64,000 bases of DNA from positions 5,905,358-5,969,357 of the forward strand of contig JABAKD010000007.1 of assembly GCA_012845835.1 (NCBI GenBank), read 5' to 3'. Source of the DNA: Undaria pinnatifida. Its lineage: Eukaryota; Sar; Phaeophyceae; Laminariales; Alariaceae. Below, piece after piece: positions 55,553 through 64,000 of this stretch (the stretch's first letter is position 1; the number at the start of each line of letters is the position of its first letter). Under the pieces are notes generated by a model. It saw only the letters and a list, made by a program, of their open reading frames with translations. It was not told where the DNA came from and searched no databases. The position numbers and the translations under genes were made by a program.

Positions 55553-55867
55553 TTGGCACCTGCCAGGTATGTTGTTTCTTCTCGTGGACTTTTTTTTCCG
55601 ATCCTCTTGCAGCACATTCTTCAGAGCACCCGTCGCTTTGATTTTTTTCATTCTATATTATTTTTCTTCATTTTTTCCTTGTCCTTACTTCCTCTTTTGA
55701 TTTACTGGTGTGGCTTTTTGTGTGTTGCGCTCTATTACCCGGTGCGCAATATTTTTGGCATCCTTCACCGTGATGATTTGCGACTGTTTAGTTTACGCTG
55801 GTTCACGGTCAGTGACCACCCAGTTGACATCTCTCCGTGTAGAATGAATAATCAGCACGGACACTGA
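55553..55867 (+). CDS. hypothetical hydrophobic protein fragment, paralogue of 45901-46320
   Basis: A 104-residue frame with two or three hydrophobic stretches (FFHSILFFFIFSLSLLPLL) and the shared GLFF...RR and DDLRLF patterns described for 45901-46320. It is T-rich. It could be a decayed membrane protein or coincidence of composition. Confidence 0.3.
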   Translation: MAPARYVVSSRGLFFPILLQHILQSTRRFDFFHSILFFFIFSLSLLPLLIYWCGFLCVALYYPVRNIFGILHRDDLRLFSLRWFTVSDHPVDISPCRMNNQHGH

Positions 55868-56211
55868 ATGCACCGATGACTGTGCCGTTGGGAATGGTAG
55901 AAAGAACGCTTGTTTCATATGAAGAACGACAGCAGTCCATAGTACATGCATGTCAAGAAATATTGGTCAATCAATGTGCGTAGTGCCTCTTGGCGGCTGC
56001 GTTTGGTTTGCTTCTGTGTAGGAGGAATTTGAGTATTACGAATAGAAACGAGACACCTCATCGTGGTTGAAAACTATCAGTGAATCTTCGTGTCAAGATC
56101 CTGTCCTGTGAAAATGAATCTGTGTAAACCCCACATGGACGCGCTTGTATTTTGCTATATCTCTGCGCTCGATGATTTTGGCCAGGAAAATATACGCTCT
56201 AGGGCACCACG
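55868..56211. other. no feature; possible 5' region of the next gene
   Basis: Contains TATATCTC at about 56155 and TATACG near 56190 upstream of the start codon at 56212, either of which could serve as a TATA element. No repeat is recognised. Confidence 0.35.
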
Positions 56212-57291
56212 ATGCGTCTCACCAAATATGTTCTGAGTGCCGGTGCTGCTACTATCCTTCTGGCACACCATGTCCGCGCTCAAACTGAATGTGAGTTAGA
56301 AAATCGTGCCTGTGTGCAAAGGTTGGCTGTTATGTAGGTACCATACTCTTGACCACTCTCCGTTTAACGCACCTCGTCGGAGTTTTACTTAGTAGGTAAA
56401 TAATATGTGCAGGGGTCGTCGTTCGCTCTCGTGCCCGCGTTGTAATTTTTAGTATTCACTTGATAAAAGGATACATTTCCCTCCACAGCTGTCAGATTTT
56501 GTCCCCCTCAAAAACGGGTTTTACAGTTTCAGCGCACAGGCTGACTGAAATCACCCTGTTGACCCTGATAGCTACACTGTAGTTGTAAGGGGAGTCGCCG
56601 ACCTATATCCTTAATGAGGACACACAACTCGTAATGCGCGCGATCGGAGTATCACACACAGCTTGCGAAGATGAGTTTCGACAAGAAAAAAAAAAAAAAC
56701 GATCTCACAGCTGGAGTGTATTTTCATTTTTTATACTATAGTATTTCCCTCCGCGCTCGACGGTTACCAATGCAGAAAGAGGGGTATGAGGCCTCTGCCA
56801 TATTCATCACGGCCCCTTTCTTAAGTGACGAAGATCGGAAGGTTTGATGGCCACATAACAACTCCGATGGCCGATTCCTCTTCTACTATACATACAATCG
56901 TGTTTTGTATCGCGTCTTGTCGTCATTAACACATCCGAGGCTGGCGGTAAGAGCCATATAGTGTATTTGGTGTACTGTCGCTACGTACAGCTTCAAAGCG
57001 TGAAAGGGATATAGTGGGGCCCAAAACAATGTACGTTAAAATCCCTGTCTTTGACTGGTTTCTGTTTGATGTGTTTCTCAAACCATTTCGAATCTTCAAC
57101 GAGTCTTCTTTAATTTCCAACTTTTGAACCCTTCGCGTCGATGCCCGTTTGTGACCGAACTGTATTTTTTCACGCTTTCTTAATGTCGCGAACCGTACAA
57201 CTTGATCGAGCAGTGGGGGGCTTTTGTGCCGCGGACACGGAATGCGCAACAGGATGCTGCGGAGACAGGCTGGTTGACGGGCTGTGCATAG
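56212..57291 (+). CDS. secreted cysteine-rich protein, first two exons
   Basis: Exon 1 (56212-56290) starts ATG in good context (CACGATGCG) and encodes a classic signal peptide: MRLTKYVLSA, a hydrophobic core AATILLA, and cleavage-like VRAQ. It ends at a donor GTGAGT in phase 1. Exon 2 (57214-57291) follows acceptor GAGCAG, keeps the phase, and encodes GGFCAADTECATGCCGD then LVDGLC, a C-x5-C-x3-CC-x8-C cluster. It ends in phase 1 at donor GTAAGT. Symmetric phase-1 exons suit a modular extracellular protein. Downstream exons were not found. An FB fragment lies in intron 1. Probably a secreted or cell-wall protein; the family is not named. Confidence 0.6.
56452..56725 (-). repeat. FB terminus inside intron 1
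   Basis: TATTCACTTGATAAAAGGAT, the ACAGCTGTCAGATTTTGTCC arm end, then the inverted head to CGATCTCACAGCTGGAGTGT. A run of 15 A (56685-56699) replaces the usual TCTTC. It has the same orientation as the C-rich arms elsewhere. Confidence 0.8.
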
Positions 57292-57513
57292 GTAAGTACA
57301 CCCGCGGGAAACACTAAAATGTAAACCATTTTAACGGGTTCCAAGGGCGCACAAAACTATATTATTTCGACACGTACGTACCAAAACATTTTTTTCGCCC
57401 TTCCAAACGGCGGGGGGGAGGGGTACGAAGACCCCATCCCCCCCCATTACGCCACATTGTTTCCCATGCAAAGAATCCTTTTCTAGATCCTAGAATATTA
57501 AGGGGCAGGGGAG
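57292..57513. other. no feature; intergenic or intron
   Basis: Includes a G/C-rich block (57407-57448) and no acceptor that clearly continues the upstream gene. Confidence 0.35.
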
Positions 57514-57519
57514 TATATA
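57514..57519 (+). promoter_or_regulatory. candidate TATA box for the zinc-finger gene
   Basis: GAGTATATAGCAG, a good TATA box about 105 bp before the ATG at 57623, which leaves a 5' leader of ~75 bp if transcription starts 30 bp downstream. The leader is CAG-rich. Confidence 0.45.
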
Positions 57520-58114
57520 GCAGACACGGAGCCCCCTGGTCGCGCAGCAGCAGCCTGCGTACCAGCTACGCACAGCTCAGAGCAACGGAGAAAATCGGAG
57601 GGAGCAAGAGGGAGTGGTCACAATGAGCACATCCTCCACGGTGAAGGGACCCCTGCTACAACCCTCTTTCGACAAGACAGCTTGGCTACAAAGCGTCTTC
57701 GGAAAGCCAGCCGATGGTGAGGAGTTCATCTGCTGCTGCTGGGCCAACTTCGGGGACGGTTCAGTAATGGACGAGGGCCAGGCCTTTGAGCATCTCTCGG
57801 CACAGCACAGAGAGTGAGTGGATAAGCATGAGGGCTGTAGTGTGATATTGGAGGGTATCGTGTACCTCGCAGCAGCAGCAGTGGAAAGCACTGGAAAGAC
57901 AAAACTCTGGTTTATCACATGTAATAGTGCTCATCATCGAGCAGTGTGTGTCGTGCTGCTTCCTCCCCAAACACTGACAACATCAGCAGTAGCAGAAGCC
58001 TAGGCTTGGCACTAGCAGCAGCTGTAGCAGCAGCAGAGCAGCAATAATACCAGAAGCCGTAGCCGCGTGATCAAAATCGACAAAAAAACGCACACGGTAT
58101 GCGAACCATCTGAG

Positions 58115-58207
58115 TTACTTTTTTTTTTTTTTTTTTCCTCCGGCGGACGGGGGAAAATACAGCTTAAGCTCACCACACTTCCACGTATTTTCATACGCGT
58201 CGTGTGT
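58115..58207 (+). repeat. 90-bp dispersed repeat, copy 2, in intron
   Basis: T-run, CCTCCGGCGGACGGGGGAAA, CACGTATTTTCATACGCGTC, GTGTGTC as at 27100-27190. It lies between exons 1 and 2 of the zinc-finger gene. Confidence 0.65.
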
Positions 58208-58419
58208 CTAAGTTACTTCTCGTTCCTGTTGGTCCCTGCACGCTTTTCGCATTCGAGAAGGCACTTTTGCCTATCGGAAAAATCGTCGTGGAGATCAGCG
58301 TCGGGACCATGGTGTGCAAGAAGTGCAAGCGCGATTTCGAACGCAACATAGATCGACTGAGCCGGACCCACGTGGAGACTCACGAGCAGTCGCGTCAATA
58401 CCAGTGAGTACTTAGTGTA

Positions 58420-58816
58420 GACAGCAGTTCACTGTTGTTGCATTCGCTAGCACAAGCAGTCTCGATAAAAAGTTGAAAAACGTCAGCTGTGAGTACGACC
58501 GATTGAATAGCTGAAACTCAACTTTGCAAGCTGCGTTGTACTTTAAATCTATGTTTCATTTTATGATATGGTGTTTGTGAAATATACCGGATAGTTAATA
58601 CACTGCTTCAAAGGTTTTACGGGAGGTCGTCCGCGCGTGTTCAGCAGTTTAGGAACTGCCAAACTGGACGTATTTTAGTCGCGCAGTGTGTGAGGCTGCA
58701 AGCTTGGTCGACGTGTCTTTGTGAGAAGCAGGAGCAAAATCGTATGTTCTTCCCATGGCTGATCAATTGCTATTGCTCATGTCGCTTGTTGCATGTCGAC
58801 TAACGTGTGTCGACAG
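58420..58816. other. intron 2 with a diverged FB-head-like stretch
   Basis: GTCAGCTGTGAGTACGACCG and AACTCAACTTTGCAAGCTGC (58480-58540) resemble the FB head (CAGCTGTGAGATCGA ... AACTCATCTTTGCAAGCTG). Similarity stops after about 60 bp. Confidence 0.45.
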
Positions 58817-59489
58817 GGGTGCTGGTGCCGCGGCGGCGGTGGGGAGGGGCCGCACATTGCTGGATTTTTTCAAACCGAAGAGCGCCACGGACACGCGCGA
58901 AGGGGTCGCCGGTGTTGATGGGCGGTAGTGACAGCGGGGGCACAAGCGACCACGCTGACGTGGTGGCGACGGGAGTTGTGAGCAGGGGCGAGGATGGTTC
59001 GGGCGCGGGCGGTGACGCCGACGTCGTTGTGACGGGAGTTGTGAGCAAGGGTGAGGGTGGTGCGGGCGCGGGCAGTTTCGCTCAAGTGGTTGCGACGGGA
59101 GTTGTTAATGGACGTGAGGATCGTGAGGGCGCGAGCATTGATATGGATGGTATTTTGTCCCGCCGATCGGAGTGGTCCCGCCGATCGGACGCTTGTCTAC
59201 ACCCCCTTGTACTGCGCGGGATTACGCCCGGCTGTCCGGGAGCCTGTTATCCAACACTACCCATCAACTCTCCATGGTATTGGCAACAAGGGGGTATCAT
59301 GGGAGGCTCGGGAAAAACCTGGATTGCCTGTCTATCCATGAGATGCCAACTGCCTCCTGCGGCATCTTGAGCCCAGGCTGTGCGGGAACGGTGGAACAAC
59401 CAGGAGGCACGTGCGCACCGTGTTTGGACACCAAGGGCACGAAGGCTTACAGGGTTTTGTGCCCTAGCGCGGCGCTTGCCCACCATTGA

Positions 59490-60534
59490 TTATTTCTAAC
59501 TACATTGACCACCTTGCATTGAGGCAAGGATTTACATACCTAAACAACCTAAAGAACAGTTTGACATCCCTTGCTCTTGCAATGTTGGCTTGCGTGCGAA
59601 GCCTCTTTGTGAACTCAGGAGTGTGCAGTAAACCATGCACAGGGGCACAGCCAAAAAACGAACCACCAACCAAAGAACAAGGAAACACAGAAAAAAAACG
59701 CTGAAAAAAATATATATTCGTGCCTCGGGGGGGGGCGGTAGGTGTGCGGAATGACTTTCCTTGTGCGCCTTCGCGGATTAACGTATTATAGCCAGTGTTC
59801 ATACTATCTGTGCAGTGGTCTTAGCTTAGGTCTATTCGAGAGTATTGGAGCCTTGGAAGACATCTCTTCTTTCAGATGACGGAAAACGAATCCGCACGCA
59901 TGCTACGACCCAGGTTTGATCCCTGCCACCTAGACAATTTATCATGGGGTATTTGTTGGTTTCATACTGGACAACACTATTATAGAAGTATGTATATACG
60001 CGGACAACGAACTTTTTCAAATGAACATGTCTCTCGTCAAAGGAGGATCGAATTTGGTTTTATTGGGACGTATCTCGTCGCAGGCCGGTCAAAAATGTTT
60101 ACCAGATCGCCGCGCTGTACCGGGATTCCTAGCCTTGCCAATGAATGGTTTCAAAAGGCGTGGTTCACATAAGAGTGTGCTACAACCAACAAACACGACC
60201 TACGGAAAGTGCAAGTGTGAGAGTTCCTCTTCACTAATGAAATAATTTACCAGAAGCCATGCAATATTCGACAGGTTTCTTCCCCTCATTACAAAATTCA
60301 CTCTCGCCAATGTCTGATACGTTCTTCCCGTACATAGTCGTAACAAAGACTTTTGGTGGAACGTACGGCCACCTTCCGGCCCCCTCGCCGCGGTTCGTGC
60401 ATTCGCCTGTCTTTGCCACGGAAGAAAAAAAACATTTATTTGGCGTCGAATCACGTTCAATTTGGTGCTAATACGCTTGCTGGCGCTGTACGGATAATGT
60501 CGGGTGCGGTCTATCTAGATATATGTTATCAAAA
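59490..60534. other. no gene recognised
   Basis: Frames of 60-100 residues on both strands overlap each other and show no motif. An A-rich run and a 7-G run occur at 59690-59740. AGGTTTGATCC at 59912 resembles a box B but lacks a box A. Confidence 0.4.
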
Positions 60535-61290
60535 ATGAAAATACACTCCAGCTGTGAGATCGAAGATTTTGTCGAAGCTCATCTTTGCAAGCTGTGTGTG
60601 ATACTCCGATCGCGCGCATTTCGAGTTGTGTGTCATAAAATGAACATACACTGCAGCTGTGACATCGAAGATTTTGTCGAAGCTCATCTTTGAAAGCTGT
60701 GTGTGATACTCCGATCGCGCGTATTACGGGTTGTGTGTCCTCATCAAGGATATAGGTCGGCGACTCTCCTTACAACTACAGTGTAGCTATCAGGGTGAAC
60801 AGGGTGATGATATTCTGTGCGCGGAAGCTATAAAACCCGTTTTTGAGGGCGACAAAATCTGACGGCTGTGGAAGGAAATTCATTCCGTTTATCAAGTGAA
60901 TTCTGTAAGTCGAATAACCGGTGAGGGGAGAGCGGAGTTTCGAAGGACGTGGGGGCCTGGTTTTGATCAAATAGGGCGGGGTAGGAGGGGGGGGAGGGAG
61001 TGAGGGGGGGGGGGGCGGGGGGGGGGGGGACGGACGGGCGGGAAACTTGTGCGTGGAAGCTATAAATCTTTTAATGGTATAACTCTGATGGTTTTGGAAA
61101 GAACAAAAAAAAATACACCAGTTTATCATGGGGGGGCGAGGTGATGTGGTCATGCAATATAGTCGCCGACCTATATCCTTGATGAGGACACACAACCCGT
61201 AATGCGCGCGATCGGAGTATCACACACAGCTTGCGAAGATGAGTTTCGACGTAATCTTCGATCTCACAGCTGGAGTGTATTTTCATTTTT
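60535..61290. mobile_element. FB element, short copy with duplicated head and both termini
   Basis: A partial head (60541-60634) is followed at once by a second, complete head (60648 onwards). The G-rich arm follows, with runs to 61030. At 61138 the sequence jumps to GCGAGGTGATGTGGTCATGC, the first bases of R2, and after ~20 bp into the inverted head 61165-61285. This shows an internal deletion from the start of R2 to the far terminus. The head-on-head duplication may be a nested insertion. Confidence 0.82.
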
Positions 61291-61296
61291 TATAAT

Positions 61297-61600
61297 ATAT
61301 ACGTGGTAGTCTTCCTTGGGTGGCAAGCGGTATAATAGTCGTTTTTTCAGGCGCCAGTAGTGAGACGTATGCACCAGAATGGACCTGGCACATCGGAGGC
61401 CGACTCCCGATTTCAGTTTTTTTTTTCAGGTGGAGGCATGAGTTGCGTCAACTGTGATGCATGTGTGCACCACCTTTGTTTATTGTGTGTGCTTTCCCTG
61501 GGGTATTCCTCAGCTCCAGAGATAACACCATGGAGCCTGTCCTGTAACCACGGACGTGATTATGCGAGTTAATGTAAGAACATCAACAATACCGAGGAAA
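61297..61600 (+). repeat. Cys-rich conserved repeat, copy 2
   Basis: Partner of 7930-8290. The shared region begins with ATATACGTGGTAGTCTT directly after the FB terminus. A T-run and CAG acceptor-like sites precede GTGAGACG and GTGGAGGCATGAG. The frame (reading 61360-61572) contains ETYAPEWTWHI, GGGMSCVNCDACVHHLC and ends WSLSCNHGRDYAS before TAA. Confidence 0.6.
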
Positions 61601-61609
61601 AAGAAACCT

Positions 61610-61745
61610 GGAAAATTTATACCAGATAGTATACACCAGGTATCAGATATCTGATGTATCATATTCCAGATACCGGGCTGGTGAAATATTTTTCAGATGC
61701 CTTGTGTGATACATACCAGATACCTGTATAACCATCTGTAGACTG
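61610..61745. repeat. cluster of ATACCAGATA motifs and palindrome
   Basis: TATACCAGATAG, CCAGGTATCAGATATCTGAT, CCAGATACC and ATACCAGATACC recur on both strands. ATCAGATATCTGAT is a perfect 14-bp palindrome. A locally amplified short motif, function unknown. Confidence 0.6.
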
Positions 61746-61764
61746 GTCCCATTATATAAATAAA

Positions 61765-63285
61765 AATTAAAATACACTCCAGCTGTGAGATCCAATATTT
61801 TGTCGAAACTCATCTTTGCAAGCTGTGTGTGATACTCCGATCGCGCGTATTACGGGTTGTGTGTCCTCATTTAAGCATATAGCTCGGTGACTCCCCTTAC
61901 AACTACAGTGTAGCTATCAGGGTCAACAGGGTGATGTTCGGCAGTCTGTGCGCGGAAACTACGAAACCCGTTTCTGAGGGGGACATAATCTGAGAGCTGT
62001 GGAAGGAAATGCATCAGTTTATCAAGTGAATCCTGTAAGTCGAATATCCGGTGAGGGGAGGGCGCACTTTTTAAGGACGTGGGGGCCTGATTTTGATCAA
62101 AAAGGGGGCGGGAGGGGGGGGGGGATGGAACGGGTGGGGCAGGTATATTTGTGCGTGGAAACGATAAATAGATCTTGCGGGGGGATGGGAGGTATGTGGC
62201 GGAGGGGCCGGAGACGGGGGGGAAGGGCTTTAGGTCGCATAGATGTAGGGGTTGGCTATACGCGTGGTGTTGGGTCTAGGCGATGGTGCGGATGGTGGGT
62301 GAAGGAGGGAGCGATAGGGGCGGGTAAGAATTGCAGCAGCGGCATGGACGGCTCTTAAACGATAACGAGGCGCTATCCAGGGCGTAGAAGTGTTTATTAC
62401 TCTGGCGGATTTCGATAGTAGGTGGGGCGTTTAAGCAAGGGACAGCGAGGGGAAAAAAATACAAAACGAAAGGCGGGGGGGGGGGGGGGGGGGAGGGAAA
62501 GGATTTTCAAGAGGTTTAGGTCACGTAAAATATTGAAATCAAGGATTTGGTCGACACTGATGTTCGCAACATTGTGTGTGGTATATAGTTCTCTTTCCGT
62601 CGCTTCCTCTTGCCTAAACGCCCCACCTACTATCGAATAAACACTTCCACGCCCTGGATATCGCCTCGTTGTCGTTTAAGAGCCGTCCATGCCACTGCTT
62701 CAATTCCCACCCACCCCTGCCCTCAACGCCCCTTCCTTCCCCACCACCCGCACCATCACCTAGACCTAGCACCACGCGTAGAGCAAACCCCTACATCTAT
62801 GCGACCTAAAGCCCTCCCCCCCCGCCCCCGGCCCCGTCCGCCACATCCCCCCCTCCCCCTCCCCCACAAGAAATAATTATAGTTTCCACGCACAATTAGA
62901 CCTGCCCCACCCGTCTCCTCCCCCTCCTCCCCCCCTCCCGCCCCAGTTTTGATCAAAACCAGGCACCCATGTCCTTAAATACTCCGCCCTTCCCTCACCG
63001 GATATTCGACTTACAGGATTTGCTCGATAACGTGATCATTTCCTTCCACAGCTCTCAGATTTTATCCCCCTCGGAAACGGGTTTGAAGTTTCCGCGCACA
63101 GAATATCATCACCCTGTTGACCCCGATAGCTACACTGTAGTTGCAAGGGGAGTCGCCGACCTATATCCTTAATGAAGACACACGACCCGTAATACGCGCG
63201 ATCGGAGTACGTATCACACACAGCTTGCAGAGATGAGATTCAACAAAAAAATCGATCTCACAGCTGGAGTGTATTTTTATTTTTA
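61765..63285. mobile_element. FB element, best palindromic copy
   Basis: Left arm: head (61773), arm landmarks, GGTCGCATAGATGTAGGGGT, module GGCATGGACGGCTCTTAAAC ... GGTGGGGCGTTTAAGCAAGG (62340-62440). A spacer at 62515-62600 carries a half-head. The right arm repeats all of this in reverse complement: module 62610-62700, CCTAGACCTAGCACCACGCG, arm, inverted head 63120-63275. The arms are about 680-750 bp. G-runs lie in the left arm and C-runs in the right. It encodes no protein. Confidence 0.85.
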
Positions 63286-63326
63286 TAATATAGTTCTGAG
63301 ACTATCGACGTACTCTATTATATAGT

Positions 63327-63371
63327 GACGGTCGCCCCGGTGGGTGGTTTAGGGGTTCCCCTCGAATGCGA
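63327..63371 (+). repeat. SINE head fragment
   Basis: GGTCGCCCCGGTGGGTGGTT matches the 5' end of the tRNA-SINE at 23280 (GTCGCCCCGGTGGCG). Similarity ends before the box B. Confidence 0.45.
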
Positions 63372-63589
63372 CTATAATAATTTTGTACAAAAGTAAATTT
63401 TGTTGTTCGAAGTTTTTTGTACGCTCTTTGCACGTGAAAAATCATACCTGGTATTAATAGGAATCAACTGCTGAGAGTGCCTAGCAGTGTGGGTACGCGC
63501 AAATCCATGCACGCCGATGAGATAAAAAAAATCTTTGAAGGCTTCTCCCTATGAAAGTTGATGCATGTACCTTACCGTAACTCGAATTC

Positions 63590-64000
63590 AACCCCCAGCC
63601 CCCGCCCCGCCCCCGCTCCCCGCCGTTTGTTTGTTTGTTTGTTTGTTTGTTTGTTTGTTTGTTTGTTTGTTTGTTTGTTTGTTTGTTCGTTTGTTTGTTT
63701 GTTTGTTTGTTTGTTTGTTTGTTTGTTTGTTTGTTTAATTGATTGTTCGTTTGTTTTCTCGACCTTTTGTTCAAACGCCCCACCTACAATCAAAATCGGT
63801 CAGAGTAATAAACACTTCCGCGCCATTGACATCACGTCTTTATCTTTCTAAACATCCATGACGCAGCTTTCATTCACCCCCCCCCCCCCCCCCCCAACGC
63901 CAACGCCGCCACGTTCCCCATCACCCGCACCATCGCCTATACCTAGTACCACGCGTATAACAAACCTCCACATCTATGCGACCTAAAGATGTTAGGAACA
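63590..64000 (-). mobile_element. FB element, C-rich arm leaving the window
   Basis: A C-rich linker (63590-63623), interrupted by the (GTTT)n array, leads into the module TTGTTCAAACGCCCCACC ... ACATCCATGACGCAGCTTTC, a C-run at 63878-63894, CCATCGCCTATACCTAGTAC and CATCTATGCGACCTAAAG. The terminus would lie beyond 64000. Confidence 0.75.
63625..63756 (+). repeat. (GTTT)n microsatellite inside an FB linker
   Basis: About 30 GTTT units, with rare GTTC, and a slightly degraded right end. It lies between the C-rich linker and the first module of an FB arm, a spot that in other copies reads CTTGTTCAAACG, so it probably grew from that short GTT sequence. Phe/Val/Cys and Lys/Gln/Thr/Asn strings in its frames are artefacts. 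Confidence 0.95.

Larger units (their letters stand above)
57623..59489 (+). pseudogene. spliced zinc-finger (BED-like) gene, probably decayed at the 3' end
   Basis: Three exons join in phase. 57623-57813 (63 codons, donor GTGAGT, phase 2) has ICCCWANFGDG ... EHLSAQH. 58299-58403 (acceptor ATCAG, donor GTGAGT, phase 2) has CKKCKRDFERNIDRLSRTHV then ETH, a C-x2-C-x14-H-x3-H finger. 58817 onwards (acceptor GACAG) has RTLLDFFKPKS, a PCNA-box-like motif without the Gln. That frame ends at TAG 58926. One base out of frame the sequence continues with a ~23-residue repeat (VVATGVV, three times, 58950-59110), then a Cys/His-rich part (HEMPTASCG, PGGTCAPCLDTKGTKAYRVL) ending 59487-59489 in another frame. 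BED fingers and this architecture occur in hAT transposases and their domesticated relatives. No catalytic domain is visible. Confidence 0.5.

Noticed and set aside
59905-59935. tRNA gene or SINE from a box-B-like GGTTTGATCC
   Set aside because: No box A at acceptable distance and no cloverleaf can be drawn.
63558-63851. 97-residue Val/Cys/Leu/Phe frame and its Lys/Gln/Thr/Asn mirror
   Set aside because: Both are translations of the (GTTT)n array.

Overview
This is a gene-poor, repeat-saturated stretch of a eukaryotic nuclear genome. Spliceosomal donor and acceptor sites, TATA boxes, a copia-type LTR retrotransposon, a LINE relic, tRNA-derived SINEs, several MITEs, long G or C homopolymer tracts and a 500-N scaffold gap all point that way. 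There are no bacterial operons, ribosome binding sites or CRISPR arrays. CAG/GCAG-rich sequence, short TTAGGG-type repeats and the style of the LINE and copia proteins suggest a stramenopile, perhaps a brown alga. That assignment is an inference of modest confidence.

Layout. 1-6 kb: core of a large repeat, then a copia relic whose 5' half is inverted relative to its 3' half and which lies inside an older LTR-like repeat. 6-13.6 kb: mostly featureless, with a cysteine-rich repeat copy, a purine tract and a minus-strand LINE 3' end. 13.6-25.2 kb: a cluster of one modular foldback-like family (called FB here), including a 2.1-kb sequence present on both sides of the N gap. 25.2-32.2 kb: a complete LTR-like repeat, an FB head fragment, a tRNA-SINE, the unidentified repeats R3 and R4, and a long FB copy with its R2 core. 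32.26-37.97 kb: a 5.7-kb inverted duplication with near-identical 2.15-kb arms. 38-46 kb: more FB copies, three MITE-like elements and second copies of R3, R4 and R5. 46.4-49.2 kb: four unrelated tandem arrays in a row. 49.5-55 kb: a long FB copy with both termini and a MITE inside it, plus further FB copies. 55.5-59.5 kb: the only convincing host-gene-like sequence, namely a secreted Cys-rich protein start with an FB fragment in its intron, and a spliced zinc-finger gene or pseudogene. 59.5-64 kb: more FB copies, the second cysteine-rich repeat copy and a (GTTT)n array.

The dominant unit is the FB family. Both termini carry a shared inverted sequence (core CTCCAGCTGTGAGATCGA). Each arm is built from repeated modules joined by G-runs on one strand and C-runs on the other. 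Long copies also contain a ~1-kb core (R2). Copies show every degree of truncation and nesting. Several insertions can be dated relative to one another because an uninterrupted copy of the target lies elsewhere in the window.

Alignments were made by eye, so boundaries of diverged repeats are approximate (about 10-30 bp). Names such as FB, R2-R5 and X are local labels, not database names.
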